Shown here one piece after another: positions 29,475 to 38,904 of a stretch of DNA of 64,000 bases. Each line of letters starts with the position of its first letter. Position 1 is the first letter of the stretch. The DNA is from Photobacterium carnosum. GTDB taxonomy: Bacteria > Pseudomonadota > Gammaproteobacteria > Enterobacterales > Vibrionaceae. The stretch covers positions 372,001 to 436,000 of the forward strand of contig NZ_NPIB01000001.1 of the NCBI RefSeq assembly GCF_002849605.1, in the 5' to 3' direction. Both the position numbers and the translations under genes were made by a program. Under the pieces are notes generated by a model. That model was given only the letters and a program-made list of their open reading frames with translations, made no database searches and was not told where the DNA came from.

Positions 29475-31559
29475 ATGCTACACAACACCATAAAAAGCGA
29501 TATCAAACAGTGTTACACCAACCTTAGTCATCAACTCGATAACTTTATTCCTCGTCGCGCACAAAACTATTTAGTCGCAGAAATAGCCAAAACACTGGCA
29601 GGCGAATACCATAAAAAAAATCGAGTTCTTGTGGCAGAAGCTGGAACGGGTATCGGTAAATCTCTAGCCTATTTAATTGGTGGGATCCCTTTTGCCTTAT
29701 TCAATAATAAAAAACTATTGATCTCTACCGCCACGGTTGCACTTCAAGAGCAATTAATTACCAAAGATCTCCCATTATTTAACCAAATCTTCCCTCGTGA
29801 ATTTAGCTTTATTCTTGCTAAAGGTCGTCAACGCTATTGTTGTAACCACAAATTAGAGGCCAGTTGTTCAACAGATAGCGAACTACAACTAGGAATGTGG
29901 GAAGAAAAACCGAAAAAGTCCGATCTCGATTTGCTTAAGCGAATGCTCAAAGCTACTGGACAAAACAAATGGGATGGTGATCGTGATAGCTGGCCAACAA
30001 CGATTCCAGACAAAGTATGGCAACAAATCATGGCAGATAAACATAGCTGTCATGCAGGTATGCCTAAACACCGTAGCTGTCCCTTTGCTAAGGCACGTGA
30101 ACACCTCGATAAAGCAGATGTTATTGTTGCTAACCATGCGTTATTAATGGCTGACATTGAATTAGGGGGCGGTGTGATTTTACCAGAACCTGAACAAACT
30201 ATTTATGTGATCGATGAAGCGCACCATTTACCGCGAGTAGCACGTGATTTCTCATCGGCGGCTTCAAGTTTAAAAGGGGCTGCAACATGGCTTGAGAAGC
30301 TTAATCAAATTGTATCTAAATTTGCAGAATTAGCTGACTATCAAAAAGCCAATCGGTTCCAAAATGCAATTCAAGACAACATTCAACACTTAGTCCCGAC
30401 CTTAAACCAAATTGCTAATAATATTGACTCAAGCAAATTCAATAAAGATGGTGTCTATCGCTTTGAACATGGTGAATTACCCGCATGGCTCGAAGAAGAA
30501 GCCAAAGGTTGTAAAGAAGCCAGTAAGAAAACATTACAATCGTTAGGTAAAATTCAAGATCTTATCACTGAACGTACCAAGGAAAATGCCATTATTCCAC
30601 GGTTAGGTGAGCAAGCACTTACTGAAATCGGGTTTTATCTACAACGTCTTGAAAATTTAGAAAAAGTTTGGTCTTTAATGGCACAACCAAACCATAAAAA
30701 AGGCGCACCACTTGCGCGTTGGATAGAAAAAAGCCCTGAACGTGAAAATGATTACATCATTGAAGTGTCGCCATTAGAAGTCGGTTATCGACTTGATCAA
30801 CTACTATGGAGCCGTGCGGCAGGCGCGATTTTGGTGTCAGCAACATTACGTGCATTAAATCAATTTACCTTCTTTTGCCGTCAAGCGGGCATATCAGAAT
30901 CTGAAACAGAAGGTACACGCTTTCTTGCTCTTGCATCACCGTTTGATTACCAAAACAATGCTCGTTTAGTGATTCCAGATTTAAAATTGGAGCCACAAGC
31001 AGAGAAATTTACCGATTTATTAATTGAAGTGTTACCCGAATACCTTGAAGGTGAAACGGCCAGCTTAGTGTTATTTTCATCTTATTGGCAGATGAACAAA
31101 GTCACAGAAGCGCTACGCCCATTAGCCAAGAAAAATAAATGGCAATTATTGGTTCAAGGTGAACAATCTCGTAACGAAACCCTAAAAAAACATAAAGAAA
31201 ATTGTAAAAATGGCATTCCAAGTATTTTATTTGGTACGGGTAGTTTTTCTGAAGGTCTTGATTTACCTGGTGATTTACTGAAAAATCTGATTATTACTAA
31301 AATTCCATTTGCGGTACCTACGTCTCCTGTAGAAGAAGCTCATGCTGAATATATTGAAAGTAAAGGCGGTAACCCTTTCTTACAAATTTCCGTGCCAGAA
31401 GCCAGCAAAAAACTGATTCAATCTGTAGGTCGTTTACTGCGTAAAGAACGTGACTCTGGTAGAGTAGTTATTTTAGACCGTCGTATTATTAATCGTCGTT
31501 ATGGCAAGGCATTGCTTGATTCTTTGCCTCCATTTAAACGTGTGATTGAATACAACTAA
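29475..31559 (+). CDS. dinG: ATP-dependent DNA helicase DinG
   Basis: XPD-like 5-prime to 3-prime superfamily 2 helicase of 694 residues that removes R-loops and D-loops. Motif I is EAGTGIGKSLAYL (about residue 55). The DEAH box reads VIDEAHHLP near residue 232. The iron-sulfur domain cysteines lie between them (RQRYCCNHKLEASC ... HSCHAGMPKHRSC). The final helicase motifs include GTGSFSEGLDLPGD and QSVGRLLRKERDSGRVVILD. The frame is open for 22 codons before the chosen ATG at 29475; the start gives the family-like MLHNTIKSDIKQCY. It heads a probable operon with yfcA, priC and ybaM (gaps of 29, 24 and 70 bases). Confidence 0.93.
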   Translation: MLHNTIKSDIKQCYTNLSHQLDNFIPRRAQNYLVAEIAKTLAGEYHKKNRVLVAEAGTGIGKSLAYLIGGIPFALFNNKKLLISTATVALQEQLITKDLPLFNQIFPREFSFILAKGRQRYCCNHKLEASCSTDSELQLGMWEEKPKKSDLDLLKRMLKATGQNKWDGDRDSWPTTIPDKVWQQIMADKHSCHAGMPKHRSCPFAKAREHLDKADVIVANHALLMADIELGGGVILPEPEQTIYVIDEAHHLPRVARDFSSAASSLKGAATWLEKLNQIVSKFAELADYQKANRFQNAIQDNIQHLVPTLNQIANNIDSSKFNKDGVYRFEHGELPAWLEEEAKGCKEASKKTLQSLGKIQDLITERTKENAIIPRLGEQALTEIGFYLQRLENLEKVWSLMAQPNHKKGAPLARWIEKSPERENDYIIEVSPLEVGYRLDQLLWSRAAGAILVSATLRALNQFTFFCRQAGISESETEGTRFLALASPFDYQNNARLVIPDLKLEPQAEKFTDLLIEVLPEYLEGETASLVLFSSYWQMNKVTEALRPLAKKNKWQLLVQGEQSRNETLKKHKENCKNGIPSILFGTGSFSEGLDLPGDLLKNLIITKIPFAVPTSPVEEAHAEYIESKGGNPFLQISVPEASKKLIQSVGRLLRKERDSGRVVILDRRIINRRYGKALLDSLPPFKRVIEYN

Positions 31560-31588
31560 TCATCTTAACTATAATAAAAAGCACTAAA

Positions 31589-32362
31589 ATGATTGATATG
31601 ATTGAACCAAGTACATTATTGATACTTGGGGTTGTTGCATTAGCAGCAGGTTTTATTGATGCAGTAGCTGGCGGTGGCGGCATGCTTACCGTTCCTGCGC
31701 TGCTCTCCCTTGGCCTTCCACCCCATATTGCACTTGGCACCAATAAACTCGCCGCCAGTTTTGCCTCATCAACCGCGGGATGGGCATATTATAAGAAACA
31801 GTTATTTAGCCCTACATTTTGGCGAGCGTCATTTATTGCGACCTTTATTGGGGCCATTATTGGTACACTTGTTGTTAATCTCATCAGCGGCGCGTGGCTA
31901 GAAAAAGCCTTACCTTTAGTTATTTTTGCTGTCGCTATTTATAGTTTATGGCATCCGCACCCTAACCCAGATCAAACGCAATTACCGGAAGTAACCACAA
32001 CGTTTAAACGCAAGCAGTGGCTACAAGGGTGTAGTTTAGGGTTTTATGATGGATTTGCAGGCCCTGGAACAGGCGCATTTTGGACAGTATCAAGTTTAGT
32101 TTTATATCGGTTAGATATGCTACGCGCTTGTGGTCTTGCGAAAGCGATGAACTTTACCAGTAATATTACATCTTTAATTACTTTCATTATTTTAGGTCAT
32201 GTCAATATTGCGCTAGGGTTAACAATGGGCGTGTGTTTAATGGTTGGCGCGTATTTAGGTGCACACTCTGCGATTCATTTCGGTGCTAAATTTATTCGGC
32301 CTGTTTTTGTTACAGTGGTCTTTATTCTTGCGGCTAAATTAGCGTGGCAAGCTTGGTTTTAA
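31589..32362 (+). CDS. yfcA: TSUP (TauE/SafE) family transporter, YfcA type
   Basis: Inner-membrane protein of 257 residues with about eight hydrophobic segments. The two halves carry the family repeats AAGFIDAVAGGGGMLTVPALL (about 17-37) and GFYDGFAGPGTGAFW (about 151-165). The TSUP family exports or imports sulfite, sulfonates or related organic anions; the substrate of YfcA is unknown. It is the second gene of the dinG operon, 29 bases after dinG. The start uses a weak ribosome site. Confidence 0.88.
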   Translation: MIDMIEPSTLLILGVVALAAGFIDAVAGGGGMLTVPALLSLGLPPHIALGTNKLAASFASSTAGWAYYKKQLFSPTFWRASFIATFIGAIIGTLVVNLISGAWLEKALPLVIFAVAIYSLWHPHPNPDQTQLPEVTTTFKRKQWLQGCSLGFYDGFAGPGTGAFWTVSSLVLYRLDMLRACGLAKAMNFTSNITSLITFIILGHVNIALGLTMGVCLMVGAYLGAHSAIHFGAKFIRPVFVTVVFILAAKLAWQAWF

Positions 32363-32386
32363 CCATGCCCGTTTATAGGTATAACA

Positions 32387-32938
32387 ATGATTGATCTTTC
32401 TCGATTAAAAACGCTTATTGAGCAACTACAACATCAAGCAGAAGAAGCGGATCGCTTACGCGGTGAAGCACAACGTCCTTTATTTGATCAACAATTATTT
32501 CGTCACCGCAGTAAATTACTGGCACCTTGTGTAACCGAAATAGCGCAAGAACTAGCAACACTGCAAAAAGAGCAACAAGCAGGTCGATTATTACCTGAAC
32601 GTACTCAACATCTGTGTGAAAAACTCATCGCGCAAATCAATGCCATTCAACGAGAACTCGCAACTCAACACATTCGTAAAAATGAACCAAAACAAGCGGC
32701 CAAATGGCAACGTTCGATCAATGACGTATATCAAGATCTTAATAAACATAAAGATTGGGAACGTCGGTTGAAATTAATGCTGCGAGAGAAAGAGTCATTA
32801 CTCAGTCGTTGTAGTTCTCAATTTGAACAACAACAATCTCAAAAAGAGATCCTTGCACTGGAAGGTCGAATCAGCCGTTGCCAAGCCGCATTGATAACAC
32901 TTGAAAATGAGATTAATCGTCGCGAAAGAAAAGGTTAA
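32387..32938 (+). CDS. priC: Primosomal replication protein PriC
   Basis: Helical protein of 183 residues that restarts stalled forks by helping DnaB loading on gapped DNA and binding SSB. The pattern FDQQLFRHRSKLLAPC in the first third and ALEGRISRCQAALITLENEI in the last third matches PriC, and the protein is rich in glutamine, leucine and arginine, as expected for its two helical domains. The next small gene is ybaM, its neighbour in E. coli as well. The ATG follows TATAGGTA, 24 bases after yfcA. Confidence 0.9.
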   Translation: MIDLSRLKTLIEQLQHQAEEADRLRGEAQRPLFDQQLFRHRSKLLAPCVTEIAQELATLQKEQQAGRLLPERTQHLCEKLIAQINAIQRELATQHIRKNEPKQAAKWQRSINDVYQDLNKHKDWERRLKLMLREKESLLSRCSSQFEQQQSQKEILALEGRISRCQAALITLENEINRRERKG

Positions 32939-33008
32939 TCTTAGTAATAATACGGTCATGACAATGACACTAAAATAGCGACTGATACCTAACTAAAGAG
33001 ATTCATTC

Positions 33009-33182
33009 ATGAGTAATGTTCCAACAGCATCATCATTAGATAATGCCCCTGCTGAGATTAAACTCGCGGTTGATTTAATCTGTCTATTAGAAGACAACGA
33101 TATCGCACCTCAAACAGTATTATCTGCATTAGATATTGTTCGACATGATTTTGAAAAGAAACTCCAATCACAACCGTTATAA
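33009..33182 (+). CDS. ybaM: YbaM family small protein (DUF2496)
   Basis: Short protein of 57 residues. It reads [18 protein letters not shown] and then [20 protein letters not shown], ending near KKLQSQPL. The LENAP-type start, VDLI-LLE core and [13 protein letters not shown] tail agree with E. coli YbaM residue by residue. The function is unknown. It lies 70 bases after priC, the same pairing as in E. coli, and is followed by a terminator. Confidence 0.88.
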   Translation: MSNVPTASSLDNAPAEIKLAVDLICLLEDNDIAPQTVLSALDIVRHDFEKKLQSQPL

Positions 33183-33200
33183 TCATAACTAACGGCCATA

Positions 33201-33230
33201 AAAAAAGGCTGAATAAATCAGCCCTTTATA
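33201..33230. terminator. Terminator after ybaM
   Basis: AAGGCTGA/TCAGCC(C)TT stem with A-run and T-run, between ybaM (+) and the membrane protein gene (-); probably bidirectional. Confidence 0.75.
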
Positions 33231-33250
33231 ATATTTATCTTAAAAATAAA

Positions 33251-33745
33251 TTAGTTAATACCAGCACGCTTTAACAAACCAGCCATCAATGCTGAGCTTG
33301 ATTTCACTTGCTTTGATTTATTTTTAAGATCTTTAGCAAGTGCGGTATCTTTTACATCGTTAGCAATGTAAATCATTGATTGATACATATCACGTGGTGT
33401 TTTAATACGCTCTTTATCGTTCAATGGCTTAAGCAATGTTACTACATCAGAGCCTTTCTTTTTATTTTCAGTTGTGTAACGTAAAATAGAATCAAGTAAA
33501 CGATCCATATCAACCATAAATTCAGAGTTTTCAGTACCCTGTTTTTTCATTTCTTTAAGGTTTTTCTTACGAACCTGACTAATAACAAATGCTGGTTGGT
33601 TTATTTTACGATAAGCGAAGATACCCGCAAGCACCAATAACGCTACACTACCCGCTGCGACATAACCCCAGATAGAACCTGAAGATTCAGCAACAGGCTG
33701 AGCTACAGCGGCAATGTTTGCAACAGACTCTGGTACATCAGACAT
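33251..33745 (-). CDS. Uncharacterised single-pass membrane protein
   Basis: Protein of 164 residues with one membrane helix (YVAAGSVALLVLAGIFAY, about 28-45) and a basic, lysine-rich cytoplasmic domain (KKNLKEMKKQGTENS onwards). The rest is helical without cysteines or enzyme motifs. The N-terminus (1-25) has no charged signal, so a type-I or type-III anchor is likely. I do not recognise the family. It is alone on the minus strand, with a 430-base spacer upstream. Confidence 0.75.
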   Translation of the reverse strand: MSDVPESVANIAAVAQPVAESSGSIWGYVAAGSVALLVLAGIFAYRKINQPAFVISQVRKKNLKEMKKQGTENSEFMVDMDRLLDSILRYTTENKKKGSDVVTLLKPLNDKERIKTPRDMYQSMIYIANDVKDTALAKDLKNKSKQVKSSSALMAGLLKRAGIN

Positions 33746-34174
33746 ATTTGTAACCTTTTACTTTAAGAATTCGGAATGCGATGAGACCTTACCACCTACT
33801 CGATAAACTGCTATATATTTTATCAAAAATTAGTTCAAATAGGAGACAGAGCTCAAATGTACGCTCATTCTGCCGTTTTCAACAACAAAAATAAAGCACT
33901 GCTAGATTGATTTTCAATCAACAGATTGTAACTATTTGTCTAGCAATATAAAAACGTTAATTTGCATCGAAGTTTATTTTATTACTGAGCATAAAACCGC
34001 TAGCTACACCACAAATTAAGATTTTATTTAGTATACGTTAATCAGCACTAACAAACTGACTAACAACATACATATTTATGCTTAAAGTTTAGTTGATTTT
34101 TCACATAATGATAGTATTCATATTTACATCAGTAGCAATGATAAAAACCTAGGTTGTGCGTTTTTATTACCAAG
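33746..34174. other. Gene-free spacer before the MarC gene
   Basis: About 430 A+T-rich bases. At 33900-33945 a composite hairpin occurs: outer TGCTAGA/TCTAGCA enclosing TTGATT TTC AATCAA. No ORF with a ribosome site is seen. Confidence 0.45.
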
Positions 34175-34798
34175 CTAAATATAAAAATCTTTAATCCCTT
34201 GTAATAAGTTATTCACCGCAACAGCCGCTAAAATTAATCCCATAACACGGCTAATAATGGCAGCACCAATATTACCAATCCATTTTTGAATAGTTGTTGC
34301 ACTCAACAATAAGAATAACGTGACCAATAATACGCCGACCATCACGCCCGCGGTTATTGCTTGATCAATCACAGAGTAACGATGATTATCAGTTAACATT
34401 ACCACCGCCATCATTGCACCAGGAGAAGCAATAGATGGAATGGCTAAGGGATAAACAGCAAGATCGGCTAACTCAGAATGACTGACATCTTGCGTTAATT
34501 TTTGTTCTTGTTCCGGTTTACTTTCACCAAAGATCATCGTTAACGCGAACAATAATAACACTAAACCGCCAGCCGCTTGAAACGCAGGTAAGGGGATTTG
34601 CATCGCTTCAAGTAGTAATTGGCCGGCAACCAAGAAAAAGACTAATACTCCAGTCGCAATAGTGACCGCTTTTAATGCGACTTTACGACGTTGTTTGAGT
34701 GTCAAATGTTGAGTCTGTGATAAATAAACAGGCACCGAACCAATAGGATCAATGACAGCCCAAAGCACAACAAATTGCGTAATTATAATACCAAGCAA
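34175..34798 (-). CDS. MarC family integral membrane protein
   Basis: Protein of 207 residues with six hydrophobic segments and the UPF0056/MarC pattern: VLWAVIDPIGSVPVYLSQT near the start, then LAVYPLAIPSIASPGAMMAVVML in the centre and RVMGLILAAVAVNNLLQGI at the end. Members (YchE, YhgN, MarC) are of unknown function despite the name. The start codon appears to be TTG at 34798 preceded by GGAGAGG. It is alone; a strong palindrome (34927-34959) separates it from the broken gene upstream. Confidence 0.88.
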   Translation of the reverse strand: MLGIIITQFVVLWAVIDPIGSVPVYLSQTQHLTLKQRRKVALKAVTIATGVLVFFLVAGQLLLEAMQIPLPAFQAAGGLVLLLFALTMIFGESKPEQEQKLTQDVSHSELADLAVYPLAIPSIASPGAMMAVVMLTDNHRYSVIDQAITAGVMVGVLLVTLFLLLSATTIQKWIGNIGAAIISRVMGLILAAVAVNNLLQGIKDFYI

Positions 34799-34926
34799 AA
34801 ATCACCTCTCCGATAATGAATACAAATTCCATTTACTAATAAGAGCATTATCTTATTCTATTAAAGATTTTAGTTTTGGTTATAAACATAGCCTGACAAT
34901 ATTAAAAATAAACGTTATAGCTTCAA

Positions 34927-34959
34927 TTTATTGATATCTTTCTGAAAGATATCAATAAA
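34927..34959. repeat. Fifteen-base perfect inverted repeat
   Basis: TTTATTGATATCTTT and its complement around a three-base loop CTG, 18 bases past the pseudogene's stop. It may act as terminator or as a transcript-end hairpin; both flanks are A/T-rich but without a clean T-run. Confidence 0.65.
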
Positions 34960-34976
34960 AAGATAATAACTCGATT

Positions 34977-35450
34977 TTATAATGCATCGACAGCGGTGGT
35001 AAATCCATTTGCAGATAAATTAAAACCTGCAATATCAACATATTCTTTCTTTTGAAAAAACGTCAATACTTTATCCATATTGCCGCTATTATTACCCGAA
35101 TAAGCATATGCCGTACAATTATGCGTTGTAGAATTGTAGCTAGTACTCACTCGTAATACTATTTCATCACCAACATTTAAATTACTAAAGACAGGTACAT
35201 ATAACCAATTTTTACATGCTGTTGCTTGTGTTTGCATATGATCAAGAAAATCAATACGGGATAAGCGTTGGCCGTTATTAGTGAAATGAAAAATATAAGC
35301 TTGATTACCAAAATCTGTTTTGGTCATGATTTCATTTTTCGCAGAAAGCACTTAGTAACTATTGTGCTGGGTCGTACCAGCAAAGGCACTAGGAGCCATA
35401 AAACATAATGAAAGCAAAAATGAAGAAATAACGGTGGTTCGGTTAAGCAC
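34977..35450 (-). pseudogene. Secreted protein interrupted by one in-frame stop
   Basis: Starting at a GTG at 35450, with GGAG eight bases ahead, the minus strand encodes a perfect signal peptide ending APSAFA (residue 24), then GTTQHNSY, a TAA stop (35354-35352), and in the same frame 124 further codons beginning VLSAKNEIMTKTDFG. The second part has small-beta-domain character with two cysteines (C47 of the fragment region TACKNW, and HNCTAY) but I do not recognise the family. A single change from CAA or a sequencing error would restore a secreted protein of about 157 residues. The 124-residue frame alone lacks a ribosome site. Downstream lies MarC. Confidence 0.7.
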
Positions 35451-35475
35451 TGCGTGCACTCCAATGGCTAAATGT

Positions 35476-35506
35476 CGCTAATAGTCATCTAATATGACTA
35501 TTAGCG
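35476..35506. repeat. Inverted repeat before the broken secreted-protein gene
   Basis: Thirteen-base perfect stem CGCTAATAGTCAT/ATGACTATTAGCG with a five-base loop, 26 bases upstream of the GTG start and 74 bases beyond the glutathione synthetase stop. An operator or transcript-end hairpin; no T-run. Confidence 0.6.
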
Positions 35507-35579
35507 ATAATAACACAATAGCTTTTACGGCAATTTTATTTTTAGCGCTGGTATTTATACAGATTTTTATACTGCAGAG

Positions 35580-37040
35580 TTAATCAATCAATACTAAAGA
35601 ATCTAAAATACCTTTACCGCTATGGATCCCACCTTCATTTTCACTCGCTGGTTTACTACGAATTAAATACCCAGCGTAACCATCGAGATCAGTTACTGGT
35701 TGGCCTTTGAAATAAGCGGTGAATAAACCTATTTCGCTGACTAAATCATTCACAACAGTGGCTTTAGCGTCGCGTATAGCAACAGTAGGTACATCTCGTT
35801 CATGAGGATATAAGCGCTGCATTAACGCCCAAGCATCATATTCAGCAACCGTTAATTTCGCTAACGTTGCGCTAATATCATCGCCAAAGACACAGTGACC
35901 ACCGCCCTCACCTTGGTTTTTAAGTACCCACTCACTTTTTATCGCTTGAGTATTAAACCAATGAATCGTATCAGTATTAATCGGCTTCATTTCCGCTAAT
36001 ACACTTTTAATTAGCTGTGCTTCCTCAAGTGTAACGCCCCAGCGAACATACTCTTGGGCCGGCATCATGGTTAACAACATTTGCATGGTTTTACTGGTTG
36101 CTAACTGCTGACCAACCGTAGCATTAAGAGCAACATGATGCTGCTCAATAAAGACGCGCATTTGGCTTAACGTATAACAACACACCGCTTCATGAAGATC
36201 TGGCGCACAATAATCTGAATATTGATAACCCGCACGTAAATACACCACATCTATCGCGCCAACCCCGTCTAAGATCAAGCGTTGATTTGAACCGGTTATT
36301 AATTGGGCACTTAATTGTTCAAAGGTACGTCTGACAGTACGCACACCTTGTTGCTGCAACGCTATTTCTAACAAATGCTGATCGTAAACGTTATCTTCAT
36401 TTTTCTGCACCACCATTAAAAATACGGGTGAGCCTTGCTCGTTAAAATCGGCTTTTATTTGGGTTGCCGCGGTCACAATGCCATTGGCTAATTGTGTTAA
36501 GCCTTCATTTTCAGCAGGTATGGCAGCGGCATCTTCTAACCATGATTGATAGGTTTCAGGCCATTGACGTTGCATAAAGGCATGAAATTCAGTTGCACGT
36601 TGTCCAAACGGAGCCATACCCGCAGCAATACCATTAAATTCAATGACTTTAGCGCCATATTGACGATCATCCATAAAATCAGTTCGCATTAACAGTAATG
36701 GCTGACGTGCAGGATCGAGTAGATGAGTGGCTGTGCCATGGATTTGCTGATGAAGCGCCATTAAGCGACCAAAAAAAGGATCCGCTTTTGCCATATCACT
36801 CAATGAGGATTGTAAAAAATCAGAATCTTCAGCCACATTGGTGATCAATTTAGTAAGAAGCGGCACCACACGACGTAAATGCGCATAAACCTCACGCTCA
36901 ATTGTCATCGGAGCAATACTCAATGGGCAATGCTTAGCAGTATTATCCGCTTGACGAAAAGCCACACCATGCATAATTGCCCACTCACACACATCTTCAA
37001 TAATCTGTGGTGCAATCACTGTTTTTTTATTGATATTCAT
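35580..37040 (-). CDS. Eukaryotic-type glutathione synthetase
   Basis: ATP-grasp enzyme of 486 residues that should join gamma-glutamylcysteine and glycine. It belongs to the eukaryotic GSS family, not to bacterial GshB. Aligned by eye to human GSS: R119 (human R125), metal ligands E134 and N136 (E144, N146), E215/N217/Q221 (E214, N216, Q220), R269 and Y272 (R267, Y270), K317 (K305), K374 and E378 before the GGG loop (K364, E368), and R461/K463 with the tail GGIHSGKGILDSL (R450, K452). The residue after the lysine-x-Gln step is Gly instead of Arg367, and Asn373 is Cys. It lies 46 bases after mdlB in one operon with the exporter genes. Cytoplasmic. Confidence 0.85.
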   Translation of the reverse strand: MNINKKTVIAPQIIEDVCEWAIMHGVAFRQADNTAKHCPLSIAPMTIEREVYAHLRRVVPLLTKLITNVAEDSDFLQSSLSDMAKADPFFGRLMALHQQIHGTATHLLDPARQPLLLMRTDFMDDRQYGAKVIEFNGIAAGMAPFGQRATEFHAFMQRQWPETYQSWLEDAAAIPAENEGLTQLANGIVTAATQIKADFNEQGSPVFLMVVQKNEDNVYDQHLLEIALQQQGVRTVRRTFEQLSAQLITGSNQRLILDGVGAIDVVYLRAGYQYSDYCAPDLHEAVCCYTLSQMRVFIEQHHVALNATVGQQLATSKTMQMLLTMMPAQEYVRWGVTLEEAQLIKSVLAEMKPINTDTIHWFNTQAIKSEWVLKNQGEGGGHCVFGDDISATLAKLTVAEYDAWALMQRLYPHERDVPTVAIRDAKATVVNDLVSEIGLFTAYFKGQPVTDLDGYAGYLIRSKPASENEGGIHSGKGILDSLVLID

Positions 37041-37086
37041 ACTTTAATCACTCTTTAATCTAGCTTAATTTAACACTGATTTTTAT

Positions 37087-38904
37087 CTATAATGTCGATG
37101 ACAGGGTTGCCGATGTGAGTCCAAAGGTTGTGGTTAATTGTTCATTTTGCTGCTGCTCTTGCTGTGCTAAATAGAGATCTCGATAATCACCGTCTTGAGT
37201 AATTAAAGCATCATGTGTTCCACTTTGAACAATTTCACCGTGATTCATGACTAAGATTTGATCTGCATTTTGAACCGTCGACAGTCGATGAGCGACAATA
37301 ATGACAGTTCTGCCATCTTGAATATTATCCAAGGCTATTTTGACCGCTTCTTCTGTTTCACTATCAATATTAGCGGTGGCCTCATCTAATAAAAACACCT
37401 GTGGATTGTGAGATAACGCTCTTGCCAACGCTAATAATTGGCGCTCTCCAACCGATAACGATCCACCACCAATGCTTGGCCGATGATGATAACCGCCTTT
37501 TAAACGCTGAATAAAATCATCCGCTCGCACCTGTTTGGCAGCATTAATCGCACGATCTTCATTCAATATCGTATGTGACAATTCAATGTTATCAAGCACC
37601 GAACCACTAAAAATAGTTGGATCTTGAGACACTAAACCAACCATCTTGCGTAACTGTGATTCAGGGATCGACACTAACGGCTGTCCACCAACCAATACTT
37701 GCCCTTGCTGATGTTGATAAAAGCGCATCAATACATTGATAATAGAGCTTTTTCCACTGCCAGTATGTCCAACAATCGCGGTGAACTTTCCACCTTTAGC
37801 GACAAAACTAACATCTTTTAAAACGGGCTGCCCCTCTTCATAACTCAAGTTAACATTGCGAAATTCGATATCACATTGTTGTGGTATCGCAACATTCGTT
37901 GTTAACGGTGATTGAGACTCAGATTTATCATCAAACAGTTCAAAAATACGCTTCGATGATACCGTTGCGATCTGCAACTTTCGTAACTCCATTGATAACT
38001 GTCTAAAGGGGTCAAAAAAGCGTTCAATATAGTTTAAGAAAGCATATAACGTACCCACATCAATAACCGTCGTTAACGATCCGGTTGCAAACCATGCCAC
38101 AATGCCCGCAGCGGTTAATGTAGACACTAAACGGGTTAATGGAATCAACATTAAGCTATCAATGCCGATAGATTTAGATCGAAACGCAAACCATCGCTGA
38201 TTTTCCTGCTCAAACTTGTTTCGAAAAGCAGCCTGTTGTCTAAATGCTTGAATTAACGCCATGCCTTGTAACGACTCATTTAATCGACCATTGATATAGC
38301 TGATCTGCTCTCGAACCCCATTAAAGACTGGCATCGAGATTTTCCGATATAAATGCATCGTAAATAACAAGGTTGGAATCAGCACTAAGCTCAGTAACAT
38401 CAGCCGCCAATCCAGCATTGCAATCGCAATAAAAATCGCGCTAATTCGCAATCCACCTTGAATGATCGTTGGAATGGTCGACACAAACATTTCGCGCATT
38501 GATTCAGTGTCATTAGTAATATATGACACTAAAACACCTGCTGGTTGTTTATCAAAAACACGAATCGGATAATTCAATATATGGCTAAACAAATTTCGAC
38601 GTATATCATTGATAACCAATAATGCACTGTGACGAAATGTTATCGCTTGCCAATACGAAAAGATCGCAGCAATCACATAAGATCCCATCACTGCCGCAAT
38701 AAGCCAACCAAGGTACTGCCATTCAAAGTGTTGCGGCACAATCACATCATCAACAATAATCTTCGCTAACCAAGGGATTGTCATCTCTGCCGCGACAGAG
38801 ACAGCTAACAGCATAAACGCTACCAAAAAGCGGGCTTTATGAGGCAATGAATATGCCCATAATCGCCAGAATAACGTTGTTTTTACCGCCGTTGTTTTAA
38901 GCAT
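37087..38904 (-). CDS. mdlB: Heterodimeric ABC exporter, MdlB-like half
   Basis: Half-transporter of 605 residues: an N-terminal six-helix ABC-exporter domain (about 15-320) and a C-terminal ATPase (about 345-590). The ATPase has Walker A GHTGSGKSS, a variant signature LSVGERQLLALARAL, Walker B VFLLDEATANID with the catalytic glutamate, and the H-loop VAHRLST. It overlaps the MdlA-like gene by eight bases (ATGCTTAA), so the two are translationally coupled and form a pair. E. coli MdlAB is of unknown substrate. The eukaryotic-type glutathione synthetase follows 46 bases downstream. A glutathione or thiol peptide substrate is therefore possible, but this is only an inference. Confidence 0.9.
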   Translation of the reverse strand: MLKTTAVKTTLFWRLWAYSLPHKARFLVAFMLLAVSVAAEMTIPWLAKIIVDDVIVPQHFEWQYLGWLIAAVMGSYVIAAIFSYWQAITFRHSALLVINDIRRNLFSHILNYPIRVFDKQPAGVLVSYITNDTESMREMFVSTIPTIIQGGLRISAIFIAIAMLDWRLMLLSLVLIPTLLFTMHLYRKISMPVFNGVREQISYINGRLNESLQGMALIQAFRQQAAFRNKFEQENQRWFAFRSKSIGIDSLMLIPLTRLVSTLTAAGIVAWFATGSLTTVIDVGTLYAFLNYIERFFDPFRQLSMELRKLQIATVSSKRIFELFDDKSESQSPLTTNVAIPQQCDIEFRNVNLSYEEGQPVLKDVSFVAKGGKFTAIVGHTGSGKSSIINVLMRFYQHQQGQVLVGGQPLVSIPESQLRKMVGLVSQDPTIFSGSVLDNIELSHTILNEDRAINAAKQVRADDFIQRLKGGYHHRPSIGGGSLSVGERQLLALARALSHNPQVFLLDEATANIDSETEEAVKIALDNIQDGRTVIIVAHRLSTVQNADQILVMNHGEIVQSGTHDALITQDGDYRDLYLAQQEQQQNEQLTTTFGLTSATLSSTL

